Shown: positions 20,150 to 30,175 of the stretch, piece after piece
How the letters are laid out: the number at the start of each line of letters is the position of its first letter
Position numbering within the stretch: the stretch's first letter is position 1
DNA from: Candidatus Bathycorpusculum termitum
GTDB taxonomy: Archaea > Thermoproteota > Bathyarchaeia > Bathyarchaeales > Bathycorpusculaceae
Direction of reading: 5' to 3'
DNA: 64,000 nt
NCBI GenBank assembly: GCA_031254875.1
Contig: JAIRTW010000056.1
Location: 1 to 64,000, forward strand
Program-made: the position numbers and the translations under genes
Notes under the pieces: model-generated
Database searches by the model: none
What the model was told of the DNA's origin: nothing
Seen by the model: the letters and a program-made list of their open reading frames with translations, nothing else

Positions 20150-21535
20150 TTGAAATATGACGTAATTATCGTGGGCGCAGGCCCCGCAGGCATCTTCTCA
20201 GCATTAGAACTAACCGAATATACAAACCTTAACGTCCTTGTTATTGACCGGGGCACAGACATCGACAAACGCAAATGCCCCTCAAAACGCGGCTTTGAAT
20301 GCGTTAACTGCGAACCATGCGCAGTACTCTCAGGTTGGGGCGGTGCAGGCGCCTACAGCGATGGTAAACTCACCCTATCCACCGAAGTCGGCGGATGGTT
20401 AAACCAATACGTCTCCACCAAAGAACTACAAGATCTCGTCAAGTACTGCGATGAAATCTACCTTAAATTCGGTGCCAGCAAAGAAGTCTACGGTATCGAC
20501 ATCAAACAAGTCGATGAAATCGAACGCCAAGCATCATTGGCTGGATTAAAACTTATCAAACAAGAAGTTCGACACATGGGCACCGACCGTTGCCTAGAAA
20601 CACTCAAACGCATGCGGGAATACCTCGGCAACAAAATCACATTTATGCCCAAAACTGACGTAAAGGGGCTTATCGCCGAAAACAATATCATCCAAGGCAT
20701 TGAAACCGTGGACGGCGAAAAAATCGCGGCTAAATATGTGATTATCGCACCGGGCAGAAGCGGTGCTGAGTGGTTGCAAACTGAAGCACAGGTCCGCGGC
20801 TTAAAAACCGTTAACAACCCCGTAGACATCGGCGTCCGTGTCGAATTGCTGGCTTCGGTTATGGAAAAACTTACCAAAGTCCTCTATGAACCAAAATTGG
20901 TTTACTTCTCTAGGTCATTCGATGATCAAGTCCGTACCTTCTGTGTTTCCCCCTATGGCGAAGTCACCACCGAATCCTACGACGGTGTCCTAACCGTCAA
21001 CGGCGGTAGCCAGGCAGAAACTAAAACCGCTAACACCAACTTTGCGATTCTAGTCAGCACCCAGTTCACAGAACCATTCAAAGAGCCTATTGCATACGGT
21101 AAATACATCGCGCGGCTCAGCAACCTGCTCAGTGGCGGTGTCATGGTGCAGCGTCTCGGTGACCTCAACCACGGTAGGCGTAGTACGCCAGAGCGCATAA
21201 CTCACAGCGTTGTCACTCCCACCCTCAAAAACGCTACCCCCGGTGACCTCAGCTTTGTCTTACCCTACCGTTACATAACTGACATCCGTGAAATGCTCGA
21301 AGCCCTTGACAAAATTGTCCCCGGAGCCGCATCGCCAGAAACCCTGCTATATGGTGTCGAAGTCAAATTCTATTCGTCTCATCTGCAACTAAATCATGCC
21401 TTGGAAAGTCGAATCCAGAACATGTTCACAATCGGTGATGGCGCGGGCGTCACCCGTGGCTTAATACAAGCCTCCGCCTCCGGTGTCATTGTTGCCAGAG
21501 AAATTCTCAAACGAGAAAAACTATTGAAGGTATAA
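20150..21535 (+). CDS. NAD(P)/FAD-dependent oxidoreductase
   Basis: KYDVIIVGAGPAGIFSALELTEYTNLNVLVIDRG Rossmann motif; C-terminal NMFTIGDGAGVTRGLIQASASGVIVAREIL. TTG start inferred; the ORF track starts at 20105. Confidence 0.88.
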   Translation: MKYDVIIVGAGPAGIFSALELTEYTNLNVLVIDRGTDIDKRKCPSKRGFECVNCEPCAVLSGWGGAGAYSDGKLTLSTEVGGWLNQYVSTKELQDLVKYCDEIYLKFGASKEVYGIDIKQVDEIERQASLAGLKLIKQEVRHMGTDRCLETLKRMREYLGNKITFMPKTDVKGLIAENNIIQGIETVDGEKIAAKYVIIAPGRSGAEWLQTEAQVRGLKTVNNPVDIGVRVELLASVMEKLTKVLYEPKLVYFSRSFDDQVRTFCVSPYGEVTTESYDGVLTVNGGSQAETKTANTNFAILVSTQFTEPFKEPIAYGKYIARLSNLLSGGVMVQRLGDLNHGRRSTPERITHSVVTPTLKNATPGDLSFVLPYRYITDIREMLEALDKIVPGAASPETLLYGVEVKFYSSHLQLNHALESRIQNMFTIGDGAGVTRGLIQASASGVIVAREILKREKLLKV

Positions 21536-21541
21536 GCAAAC

Positions 21542-22285
21542 ATGGCTGTGGCTCAGAACATCAGTTGTTCGCATTGCGGTGCACCTGTGGAGTTCAAGCC
21601 AGGCGAAATCATAGCTACCTGCAAGTACTGTGGTTTCACAACCGTTATAGAAACCGGGAAAGCCTTCAACTTTGAGCATTCTGTTCTTCCCAATCGCTAC
21701 ACCCCTGCGCAGATGGAGGATCTAGTGCGGGACTGGATGCGTTCGGGCTTCATGAAACCCAGTGATTTGGCAAAGAAGTCCAAAATTATCGAAAAAAACC
21801 TCACCTACCTGCCATTTTGGATAGCGTCTGTGGAGGCCTCAACCAAATACAAGGGTATCTTTGAACGTATAGCCCCCCCAATAGTTAAAGAAGGCGAAAT
21901 CAAAAAGGAATACAATTGGTTAGTGCTGGCAAGGCAGGCCTCAGATTTTCCTACTCGTGCCTACAACGTTCCCTTGGAGGGCAAAGTGCCCTATGATTTC
22001 CGCAAGATCGAAGGCTTCGCTAAACTGCTAAACAGTGAGATGGAACGAGACCAGGCATTGGTGGTTGCACGCCAGCAGATTGATGTCCATCATCGTTTTC
22101 TGCTCCAGCAGGATATCGATCGCATTGTTGAAGCCTCTACCACTGTAACACTCAAACAGCTGGTGTATCTACATGCGCCTGTATGGTTCATCAGGTATGA
22201 GTATAAGGGTAACCTCTATCAGATAATCATCGACGGCGCAAAAGGTATGGTCCTTAAGGGTGACATTCCAAACCGCAAGTTCTAG
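21542..22285 (+). CDS. N-terminal zinc-ribbon protein of unknown function
   Basis: ISCSHCGAPVEFKPGEIIATCKYCGFTTVI; first gene of a co-directional run with the SPFH gene. Confidence 0.7.
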   Translation: MAVAQNISCSHCGAPVEFKPGEIIATCKYCGFTTVIETGKAFNFEHSVLPNRYTPAQMEDLVRDWMRSGFMKPSDLAKKSKIIEKNLTYLPFWIASVEASTKYKGIFERIAPPIVKEGEIKKEYNWLVLARQASDFPTRAYNVPLEGKVPYDFRKIEGFAKLLNSEMERDQALVVARQQIDVHHRFLLQQDIDRIVEASTTVTLKQLVYLHAPVWFIRYEYKGNLYQIIIDGAKGMVLKGDIPNRKF

Positions 22286-22343
22286 CTAACATTTAAAAGC
22301 GAGCGTTTTTTATAACGAATTGAAAACATGGGAGGAAGTGGAA

Positions 22344-22883
22344 ATGAGCGAAAATAAAGATATGTATGCCCAAGCGAAAAGCCAAATGAGGCTTTCTGAG
22401 CGCATAGTAGCGGCGCTTCCTGGGTTCCGCGGCTATAAAGAAAAAGAACTCCGACGGGAATCCGACAAGTTAGTCAGAACTCATCTCGCACTCAAACTGT
22501 CTCGAGGCAAAAATAATGTCAGAACGATTGCCCAAAAAATCGCGGATAAACGTTATCTTGACGTCTTAACCGACATCGACCGTTTAACCGCAAAGATGGA
22601 TCGCATAACCGAAAAAGTTAACCATGCATCATACGGTTACGCAGGCTTCTTTGACATAGTTAAAATCCAAGAAGAAAACCTTGACCGCATGATAGCCTAC
22701 GATAACCAGCTTATTGACAGTGTCAACACCTTAACCGACCAAATTGACACACTAAAAGCTCAGCTCATAGACGGTGACTACACCAACCTTAAAGACAAAA
22801 TTCAAACCGTAACCGACAAATTCGAGCTACTCGAAGACGTGTTTGATAAACGCCAAGAGGTCATCAAAGGAGTGCATGTCTAA
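22344..22883 (+). CDS. Predicted coiled-coil protein
   Basis: Charged helical sequence; GGAGG SD upstream of ATG at 22344; stop overlaps the next ATG (TAATG). Confidence 0.7.
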   Translation: MSENKDMYAQAKSQMRLSERIVAALPGFRGYKEKELRRESDKLVRTHLALKLSRGKNNVRTIAQKIADKRYLDVLTDIDRLTAKMDRITEKVNHASYGYAGFFDIVKIQEENLDRMIAYDNQLIDSVNTLTDQIDTLKAQLIDGDYTNLKDKIQTVTDKFELLEDVFDKRQEVIKGVHV

Positions 22884-23860
22884 TGCCACAAGTTATTGAA
22901 TGGACAAACGCTGGTGCAGATGATATTGTCTGGCGCTACCCCCAAGAGGACATAACATGGGGTGCCCAGCTTATTGTCCGCGAATACGAGTTGGCAGTGT
23001 TCTTCCGTGATGGCAAAGCCTATGACGTGTTCCAAGCCGGCAGGCACACTCTAACCACCCTAAATTTGCCCCTGCTTACCGGTTTACTGACAAGACTGGC
23101 AGGGTTTGGCGGCAATAAACCGTTCAAATCCACGGTCTTATTCATCAGTACCAAAATATTCGCCGGCAAATGGGGAACACGCGCGCAGACCACCGAGCTT
23201 GCACCCCTACAGGTATATGGCCAGTTTTGGTTCAAAGTAGCCGACTCTACCCTGTTTGTTAACGAAGTTATCGGCGGACAAAAAGCCTACACCACTGATA
23301 GTGTCAACAGTTTCCTCCGTGGCTTTCTTAACGAAAAAATCATCACCGAACTCAGTCACTATGACCTTGTATCCGTATTCACTCGCTTAAACGAAACTTC
23401 TAGTATCGTCAAAAATACGCTAATCGACTACTTCAAACGTGTCGGTATCGAACTCACCGACCTCCGCTTCGAAGGTATCGATACCACGCCCGAATACCGA
23501 GAACGCCTCTTCTGGCTTAAAACTGGTAACACCGCAGCCGGCGACGTATTACGCATGGAGACTTTGAAGAGCTCAGCCGAATCTCTTGGTAAAGGTGGCG
23601 GCTCAGGAGCGATGGGTGCAGGTATGGTACTTATCCCACAAATCATGAACCAACAAGGAGCCCCCCAAGTAGCGCCAGCGGCGGCCCTAGTTATCTGTCC
23701 TAAATGTGGAGAAAAAGTGCCCGCGACCAGCAAATTCTGTCCCAGTTGCGGAACTAACCTCACTCCGCCAAGCCAGCAGGCGATGACCTGCCCCAACTGT
23801 GGCAAATCTATCCCCGCTCACAGCAAATTCTGCCCAGAATGTGGACACAAAACCAGCTAG
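22883..23860 (+). CDS. SPFH-domain protein with two C-terminal zinc ribbons
   Basis: WRYPQEDITWGAQLIVREYELAVFFRDGKAYDVFQAGRHTL; C-terminal CPKCGEKVPATSKFCPSCG and CPNCGKSIPAHSKFCPECG. Confidence 0.87.
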   Translation: MPQVIEWTNAGADDIVWRYPQEDITWGAQLIVREYELAVFFRDGKAYDVFQAGRHTLTTLNLPLLTGLLTRLAGFGGNKPFKSTVLFISTKIFAGKWGTRAQTTELAPLQVYGQFWFKVADSTLFVNEVIGGQKAYTTDSVNSFLRGFLNEKIITELSHYDLVSVFTRLNETSSIVKNTLIDYFKRVGIELTDLRFEGIDTTPEYRERLFWLKTGNTAAGDVLRMETLKSSAESLGKGGGSGAMGAGMVLIPQIMNQQGAPQVAPAAALVICPKCGEKVPATSKFCPSCGTNLTPPSQQAMTCPNCGKSIPAHSKFCPECGHKTS

Positions 23861-23871
23861 GCGTCAAAGTC

Positions 23872-24213
23872 ATGGGCTCTGAACAAAAACGAACCCTGCT
23901 GACCCTCGGCTTTTTCTTTCTTGCTATCACAGTTGCCATACTGTTCCACGCTGTCGGGTTCATCAATTGGACACTGATTGTGCCGGTGGTGTTCGTGTTT
24001 TGTGGTTTATGGTTGCTTGCCCTTGGTGCCATACGTATGGGTAAAACTGAACGGTATGAGCGTAGTGGCTTCAGCACCATTATGTTTGGGCTGATAACGC
24101 TCGCCGTGGGCGGTGCTTGGTTTGTCTTTACCATCAACTGGCTCTACTCAGTGGTCGTTATACTGCTGGTTGTTGCCGCCTTAGCCATTGTGGCAGCGCT
24201 CCAACACAAATAA
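23872..24213 (+). CDS. Small multi-TM membrane protein
   Basis: Hydrophobic segments TLLTLGFFFLAITVAILFHAV, TLIVPVVFVFCGLWLLALGAI, TIMFGLITLAVGGAWFVF; 11 nt after the SPFH gene. Confidence 0.65.
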   Translation: MGSEQKRTLLTLGFFFLAITVAILFHAVGFINWTLIVPVVFVFCGLWLLALGAIRMGKTERYERSGFSTIMFGLITLAVGGAWFVFTINWLYSVVVILLVVAALAIVAALQHK

Positions 24214-24336
24214 CCTTTTCTTTTATATTTTCAAATGTAAACATGGAAAGTTATCAGAAATAACGTTAACTGTGGCGTATAAAATCATGCCATACGTAAG
24301 TAACAAAAAAGAAGAAAGGTTGGTTTTTGACCTTTT

Positions 24337-26883
24337 TTATGGCCGTTTTCTGATTGCCATCAAGAGAACTATGGCTACAATTATTATGGTTATGATGATT
24401 GCGGCTACACCTGATAGGATGTAGGTTTCAATGGGTGACGGGGCGGTTTGTGTTTGTGGTTCGGGTGTTGCAGGTGCGTGGTCAACAACAAATGAGGAGA
24501 TTGCGTTTGAGGGCCAGTAGGATTCGCTGCCTGCGAATGAGGCGTAGACTGTGTATGCGCCTTCGATGTCTGGTTTCCAGTTGATGCTGAAGAATCCGTC
24601 AGCGGTTGTTGTTTCACCGATTTCTCGGTAGTTGTTATTTCTGTCGACAACGCTGATGGTAACTGGAACACCAACTGTATTGGATGGGCGGGGTTTTTGC
24701 ATGTAGACATATTCCATCCATGCGCCTTGGCTCTCATCAGAGACTGCTGGTACACCTGAGGGGAATCTTGCTGTCTGTTCTGGTTGTTGTGTTCCTGCGG
24801 AAATGTCCATAACGGTTCCTCTGATTACTATGGAGTTACCAAGTGCAGTCGAGGTCATGGGTGCTTCGACTGTTAATGCACTTGGGCCTTTGCCGATTGC
24901 GGTGATTTGGTGGTTGTAGCAGTTGTTAAATACATAGACACCGTCTGCGGTTGCAGCGTATGTACGTCCTGGGAAGCCTCCGTAGCCCATTATACTCCAG
25001 AGTTCTTCACCGGTGGTTGTGTTGAGTGCACGTAGTTTTGCGCCTTTCCAGAGGGGTGAGTCGGGTGAATGTTCGCCTGTTTCAACATATACTTTGCCGT
25101 CAGCAACTAGGGTGATGAATTGCGGGTAGTATCCGTATGCTGTTTGGAAGCCAGAGGACGTGCTGTTTTTGGGGTTAGACCGATCGTTGCCGTTTGTCCA
25201 CAGTAGAGAGCCATCTTTGGTATCATAACCATAGACTACTCCACCCATACCCGCGTGGTAGAGGCGCCCGTAGGCAATCATGAATAGTTGACCTGCGAAG
25301 GTTCCGTCGAAGTATTCATAGTCAGAAACGTCTGCGATTGGTTTGGTTGTCCAGAGGTAGTTGCCGTTATCTAAGCTATAGCCTTGGAAAACCATGGTTT
25401 CTTTGTCCCGTAGGACAAATACACGGTTTATTGGGTCAACCGTTGGCAGTCTTCGGGTAACGCCATCTGGTGCTGAATAGTTTTTCATCCACAGTAGTGC
25501 TCCACGGTTTTCTGGTTTTAGGCTGATTGCCCACATGGTGTAGGGATTTGGGGTTTGGAAATCAGCGAATGATGGTAAGCTGGTGCTGCCCACTAGTATG
25601 TCATTGTATAATGCGAATTGTGCTGAAGTGCCGGTAGGTATGGATGAGGGGATGGTAATGTTCCAATCGTAACAGGAAGCTAGATTTGCGACTGCTGTTG
25701 CCGGTTGACCGATGGCTGTGCCTGAAACTGGCCAGATGACCTTAGAAGAGTTCCACTGAGCTAACCAGCGGTTTCCAATATCTAGCTGGTAGCGTAGGAT
25801 TTCTCCGTTGGGTCCCATATTTGCTGTGCCCGAGGGAACGCCTGTGACGTTGATTCTGAGTTGTCCTGTGACGGGGTCATATCCATATCCGAAGTTGTTT
25901 GTGAAAAGCATACCGGGTGGAACAACGCCATGCTGATTTTCGCTGTTGAAGTCGTAGAGGTAGCCAAAGCTTGGTGCAGAACTGCCGCTCACACCAATTT
26001 TGTCGCTGTACCATAATTCTTTGCCTGTGCGTAAGTCGACAGACATGTAGCCTCCGCCTGAGGGAGTGTTCTGTACTGGTAACCCGTAGAAGAGTCTTCC
26101 GTTCATGATGATGGGATTAGCAAATCTTGCTTGGTATGCGAGGCCTGAGAAGAACATGTTACCTTCGTTGCCGAGTTTGCTTCCGCCTACCACTCCGCCT
26201 TCATCGATGGATTTTGTCCAGATGATGTGGGCGCTGTTGGGGGCGATGCCGTCAGGTTGAACTCTGATGCCGTTTGCGATGCTTGGGTGAGATTCGCCAA
26301 GCCAGTTAGATGCAACAGACCACCAGTCAGTATTTTGTCCTTCGATGGGACGTGCCCAATATTCTGTTGGAAGGGGATAGCTGGTTATTGCATCTGGCAG
26401 GGGTTCTTCTTGTACCGTCAGCGTTATGGTTTTACTTGTGGCACCTAAGAAAACGTCATTTCTATATGTAGATGAAGCGCTCCAAGTGTAGTTTAGGTCA
26501 GGGTAGCTAAATACAAATGAGTATGTGCCGACTTCTTTAGGTGTAAATTGAATGAACTGTGTTGAAGTTGTGTCAGTAACAATAGGCCATGTCATGGTTT
26601 CGTTGTGCCCATCAGGATGGGTTATTACCAGTTTATAATCGTGGAATCTGACTTCGTTTCCAACGGTAGCGCCCGGTAATACGAGGCCAGCCCACATAAC
26701 AACGTTGACATATTGGCCGACACCGACGGGGTTGGGTTCGACGGCGAGGAAAGCGTAGGTGGGAATGTTCCATGGAGGTGAGTGTGCGGTTGTGCTCTGT
26801 AACAGTACAATTGGTGTTCCGATTGTTATAATTAGCGATATCGCAATCAAAGTAGTCAATATTTTATTTTTTGATGTTTGCAT
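24337..26883 (-). CDS. PQQ-like beta-propeller membrane-anchored surface protein
   Basis: N-terminal signal sequence, repeats such as TGKELWYSDKIG, DNGNYLWTTKPI, KDGSLLWTNGND, TTGEELWSIMGYG, and a C-terminal TM helix. Confidence 0.85.
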   Translation of the reverse strand: MQTSKNKILTTLIAISLIITIGTPIVLLQSTTAHSPPWNIPTYAFLAVEPNPVGVGQYVNVVMWAGLVLPGATVGNEVRFHDYKLVITHPDGHNETMTWPIVTDTTSTQFIQFTPKEVGTYSFVFSYPDLNYTWSASSTYRNDVFLGATSKTITLTVQEEPLPDAITSYPLPTEYWARPIEGQNTDWWSVASNWLGESHPSIANGIRVQPDGIAPNSAHIIWTKSIDEGGVVGGSKLGNEGNMFFSGLAYQARFANPIIMNGRLFYGLPVQNTPSGGGYMSVDLRTGKELWYSDKIGVSGSSAPSFGYLYDFNSENQHGVVPPGMLFTNNFGYGYDPVTGQLRINVTGVPSGTANMGPNGEILRYQLDIGNRWLAQWNSSKVIWPVSGTAIGQPATAVANLASCYDWNITIPSSIPTGTSAQFALYNDILVGSTSLPSFADFQTPNPYTMWAISLKPENRGALLWMKNYSAPDGVTRRLPTVDPINRVFVLRDKETMVFQGYSLDNGNYLWTTKPIADVSDYEYFDGTFAGQLFMIAYGRLYHAGMGGVVYGYDTKDGSLLWTNGNDRSNPKNSTSSGFQTAYGYYPQFITLVADGKVYVETGEHSPDSPLWKGAKLRALNTTTGEELWSIMGYGGFPGRTYAATADGVYVFNNCYNHQITAIGKGPSALTVEAPMTSTALGNSIVIRGTVMDISAGTQQPEQTARFPSGVPAVSDESQGAWMEYVYMQKPRPSNTVGVPVTISVVDRNNNYREIGETTTADGFFSINWKPDIEGAYTVYASFAGSESYWPSNAISSFVVDHAPATPEPQTQTAPSPIETYILSGVAAIIITIIIVAIVLLMAIRKRP

Positions 26884-27254
26884 TTTTTCTTTTTCTCCAA
26901 ATTTTTATTGAACTATTGAAGTGTATGCTTCTATTATTCAATTGGTCAACATTTGCATCAAGTTAACATTTAACTCTTTGCCCTAAAAGTTAGCTCCAGT
27001 TTAGAAACGCTGTATCCCTCTTCCCAATCAGTAGGATCCAACCTTGAACTACCCATACCCTCTTCAAAAACAAGGTATTTACCAAAATCTACACGTTTTG
27101 AGTATTTGCCGTCTACACGGTTTTATCTGTTGTTTTGCTATCGGTAAATTCACAGGCTATTATGATAACCTTTTCTTGTTTTCACTATCAGTGGTTTGAT
27201 ATTTAGTAGAATCGTATTCTACAAAAACGAGATATGAACTTCTGTTTTTCGGGT

Positions 27255-28088
27255 TTATTTTTTGGCTATCCAGTAACTCATTTCGGGTTTACAGATCAGT
27301 CGGTATGGATAGAACAGGGGATTAGGTGTCCACGTTGCGTTCTGGTAATAATCTATACGCTTATAATAGACAAAGTGCGATTGCCTAAACACTGTTTCTA
27401 TGTCTTGATGGTTTAAGGTGTGGTCTTTTTTGAACCAGTAGTCTGAGAGGGTATAATCTATCATGGGAACCCTCAAGCCGGTGACTTGGAAATATAAGCT
27501 ATTGATTATGGGGTTAGAATGCAGATAGAAGCCCTTGATTACCGCTGCCAACATACTGCGTTCGCTTGTCCAGTAGAAAGGTGAGGCTTCATGGTCGATG
27601 TAGATCACACCACCTTTCTTGAGCAGGCCTGTAAGCGTTTGAAGCGCGGCTGTGTAGTCAGGCAGATGATGTAGCACCGAGTAGCCGGTGACTAAATCAA
27701 ATGTGTCCCGCTCAAAAGTTAAATCTTCAACGGGTGAATTAATCACCGTTAATCTGTTACCAAGAAAGGACGAATACTTTTTTTTGAGAATATCACACAT
27801 TTCCGCTGAAATATCTATGGCCGTTACATGATAACCCATCTGTAGCAGTTTGCCGGTTAAGTTGCCGGTTCCCGCTCCCACATCTAAAGCATTTTTTTTG
27901 CTGTTTCCAATAAGCCGATCAACTTCTCTGAGCTTGGTTACTATACGCTTCTGCTCTTTTCTGCTATAAACTTCAGGATGGAGCCGCTCGTAGTATTTTG
28001 CCTCCTGCCGATGAACAGTGATGTTAGCTTCAAGAATTCTCTGTTTTAGAATATGGTCGTTTTGCAAATGCATGGCTCCAATGGGCAT
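27255..28088 (-). CDS. Class I SAM-dependent methyltransferase
   Basis: ALDVGAGTGNLTGKLLQMGYHVTAIDIS, FDLVTGYSVLHHLPDYTAALQTLTGLLKKGGVIYIDHE. Confidence 0.9.
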   Translation of the reverse strand: MPIGAMHLQNDHILKQRILEANITVHRQEAKYYERLHPEVYSRKEQKRIVTKLREVDRLIGNSKKNALDVGAGTGNLTGKLLQMGYHVTAIDISAEMCDILKKKYSSFLGNRLTVINSPVEDLTFERDTFDLVTGYSVLHHLPDYTAALQTLTGLLKKGGVIYIDHEASPFYWTSERSMLAAVIKGFYLHSNPIINSLYFQVTGLRVPMIDYTLSDYWFKKDHTLNHQDIETVFRQSHFVYYKRIDYYQNATWTPNPLFYPYRLICKPEMSYWIAKK

Positions 28089-28404
28089 TAGATTTGGTAT
28101 ATGTTCGATTTGTAAGCTAATAAGTCTTAAAATTAAAAAGTTGTTTTTCGATACACCCTGTAGATAAAACCGTCAAGATTAGGCCTGTAAACATAGAATA
28201 AATCTGGTTTATCCGAATTCCGAAATGGAGTTCCATGCAGATAAAGCGGTGATACACTATATCTAGCATGACTCCTAAAGATAGGCCTGTTCAACGACTG
28301 AGCCATCTAACATAGAACGTTGCGTTCGTTTCCAACAGATGGTTCCCATTTTGTGCAAACCTATTAATCAAAGTTTAGGCGTGTTGTCTTAAGGAGGGTC
28401 TGTA

Positions 28405-29862
28405 TTGCGGATTTGCTTGATTAATCCACCAAGGATACAGCCAAAAGCATGGGGACGCCCCAACGTTTTTCCACCTATAGTTCTGGCATCCGTTGCTGCG
28501 GTGCTTGAAAGAAACAATCAAGTTAACATCATCGACTCGCCTACTGAAGGCTGGAAAAACCTGCTGGAGCTGGATGCGACCAAGTACCGAGTGGGTTTGA
28601 GTGCAGAAACCATCGCAGACCGCATCAGAAGTTGGCAGCCAGATGTCGTCATCGTTGAAATTCCATTTTCAGGCTGGTCCAAAACAGCCTACGAAGTTGT
28701 TACCATCACAAAAAACATCAACAAGGCTATCTCAGTGGTATTGTTTGGCCTTCATCCATCCTCCCGCCCGGAAGATTGTCTGCAAAGTAGTGAGGCGGAT
28801 TTTGTGGTGGTCGGTGAACCCGAAATAACTCTCGCTGAGCTGGTTTTGGCGCTGGAGCAGAAAAAAACCGATTTAGCCAGCATCGACGGATTAGGTTACA
28901 GAAAAAATGGTAAAGTCGTCTTAAACCGCAGACGGGATGTCATCGAAGACTTAGATACCCTGCCCCTGCCCGCCCGGCACTTGTTACCCCTGCAAGTTTA
29001 TGCCGATGTCGTCAAAGAAAATCCCTTGCGCGGAGAAATTACCAAACCCAACACTATAATTATCACCAGCCGAGGCTGCCCCTTTAGTTGTGTCTTTTGT
29101 ACACATTCTCTTGTGTGGGGCAAAAAATGGCGCTCCCGAAGCCCCAACAACGTGGTTGACGAGATAGAACATGTCATCAAAACCTACGGAATCAAACAGA
29201 TAGATTTCGCTGACGACAATATGACCTGGGACCCCAAACGCATAGCCGATATATGCGATTTAATCGTGAAACGCGACTTACGGTTTGAATGGTTCACGCC
29301 CAACGGCATCCGTGCTGACACACTTAGCGAGGAGTTGCTCCGCAAGATGAAGCGTGCGGGTTGCAAAAAAATCCGGGTTGCCCCCGAATCAGGCATACAG
29401 CACATCGTTTCCAACGTTGCCAAAAAAAATCTTGACCTAAAAAAGGTCGAGGCTGCAGTCGTAGCCTGCAAAAAAGTCGGCATTAAAGTCGGTTGCTTTT
29501 TTATCATGGGTTTAATCGGCGAAACCAAAGAGGACATCGAAGCCACAATCCAGTATGCCTACAAACTCAAAGCGCTGGGCGCAGAGAGTTTCATCTTTAG
29601 TATCGTCATGCCACTTTATGGTACAACATTCTATGAGCAGGCAAAATCCAAAGGCTATATCCGTGAGGGCTTCTGTGACTATACCTTAGCAGCGACCGAA
29701 CCCCTTGTGGAAACACCCCAGTTTACTGCCCAAGAACTAACCGAGTTGTGCATGAAAGCTAACGCGATAAACCGGACCGTCACCACAAAAAAAATTCTGA
29801 GAGCAATACGGCATCCCCGAAAAACCGCTAAGATACTCCTGGGTAAACCAAACTCAACATAA
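28405..29862 (+). CDS. B12-binding-domain radical SAM protein
   Basis: SRGCPFSCVFCTH (CxxxCxxC), N-terminal cobalamin-domain-like region, FADDNMTWDPKRI, KIRVAPESGIQHIV. Confidence 0.92.
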   Translation: MRICLINPPRIQPKAWGRPNVFPPIVLASVAAVLERNNQVNIIDSPTEGWKNLLELDATKYRVGLSAETIADRIRSWQPDVVIVEIPFSGWSKTAYEVVTITKNINKAISVVLFGLHPSSRPEDCLQSSEADFVVVGEPEITLAELVLALEQKKTDLASIDGLGYRKNGKVVLNRRRDVIEDLDTLPLPARHLLPLQVYADVVKENPLRGEITKPNTIIITSRGCPFSCVFCTHSLVWGKKWRSRSPNNVVDEIEHVIKTYGIKQIDFADDNMTWDPKRIADICDLIVKRDLRFEWFTPNGIRADTLSEELLRKMKRAGCKKIRVAPESGIQHIVSNVAKKNLDLKKVEAAVVACKKVGIKVGCFFIMGLIGETKEDIEATIQYAYKLKALGAESFIFSIVMPLYGTTFYEQAKSKGYIREGFCDYTLAATEPLVETPQFTAQELTELCMKANAINRTVTTKKILRAIRHPRKTAKILLGKPNST

Positions 29863-30175
29863 AACAGAAAATACAGCATGAAACTGATCTCTACATGCGA
29901 TAAAATAGTAATAATAAAGACGCTGATTAAGCGGATGCCGAAAAGACTACGACCGCAACATAATCCTTGATTAAAGCTGTCAAGAAAGCAAAATATAGCG
30001 GTGACACAGTACCCGCATGTCTGATCTATATAGTTTGGAACTCAAAAAACAGCCGGCTTGAAAAAAGGCGCAATAATATAGGCAGTTACGCTGGAAGCAT
30101 CTAGGTGGTTGCCTGTTTTTCAATAACAAATTTCAAATACCTGCCTTCTAACATAAAACACAGGTGTATATTGAC

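Noticed and set aside
24405-24755. 116-aa minus-strand ORF overlapping the PQQ-propeller gene
   Set aside because: Alternate frame of a well-supported gene; low-complexity shadow ORF.
28226-30045. Similar AGCGGTGAYACAnTA segments on either side of the radical SAM gene (about 28243 and 29997)
   Set aside because: Match is short and degenerate; insufficient to claim flanking repeats or a mobile element.
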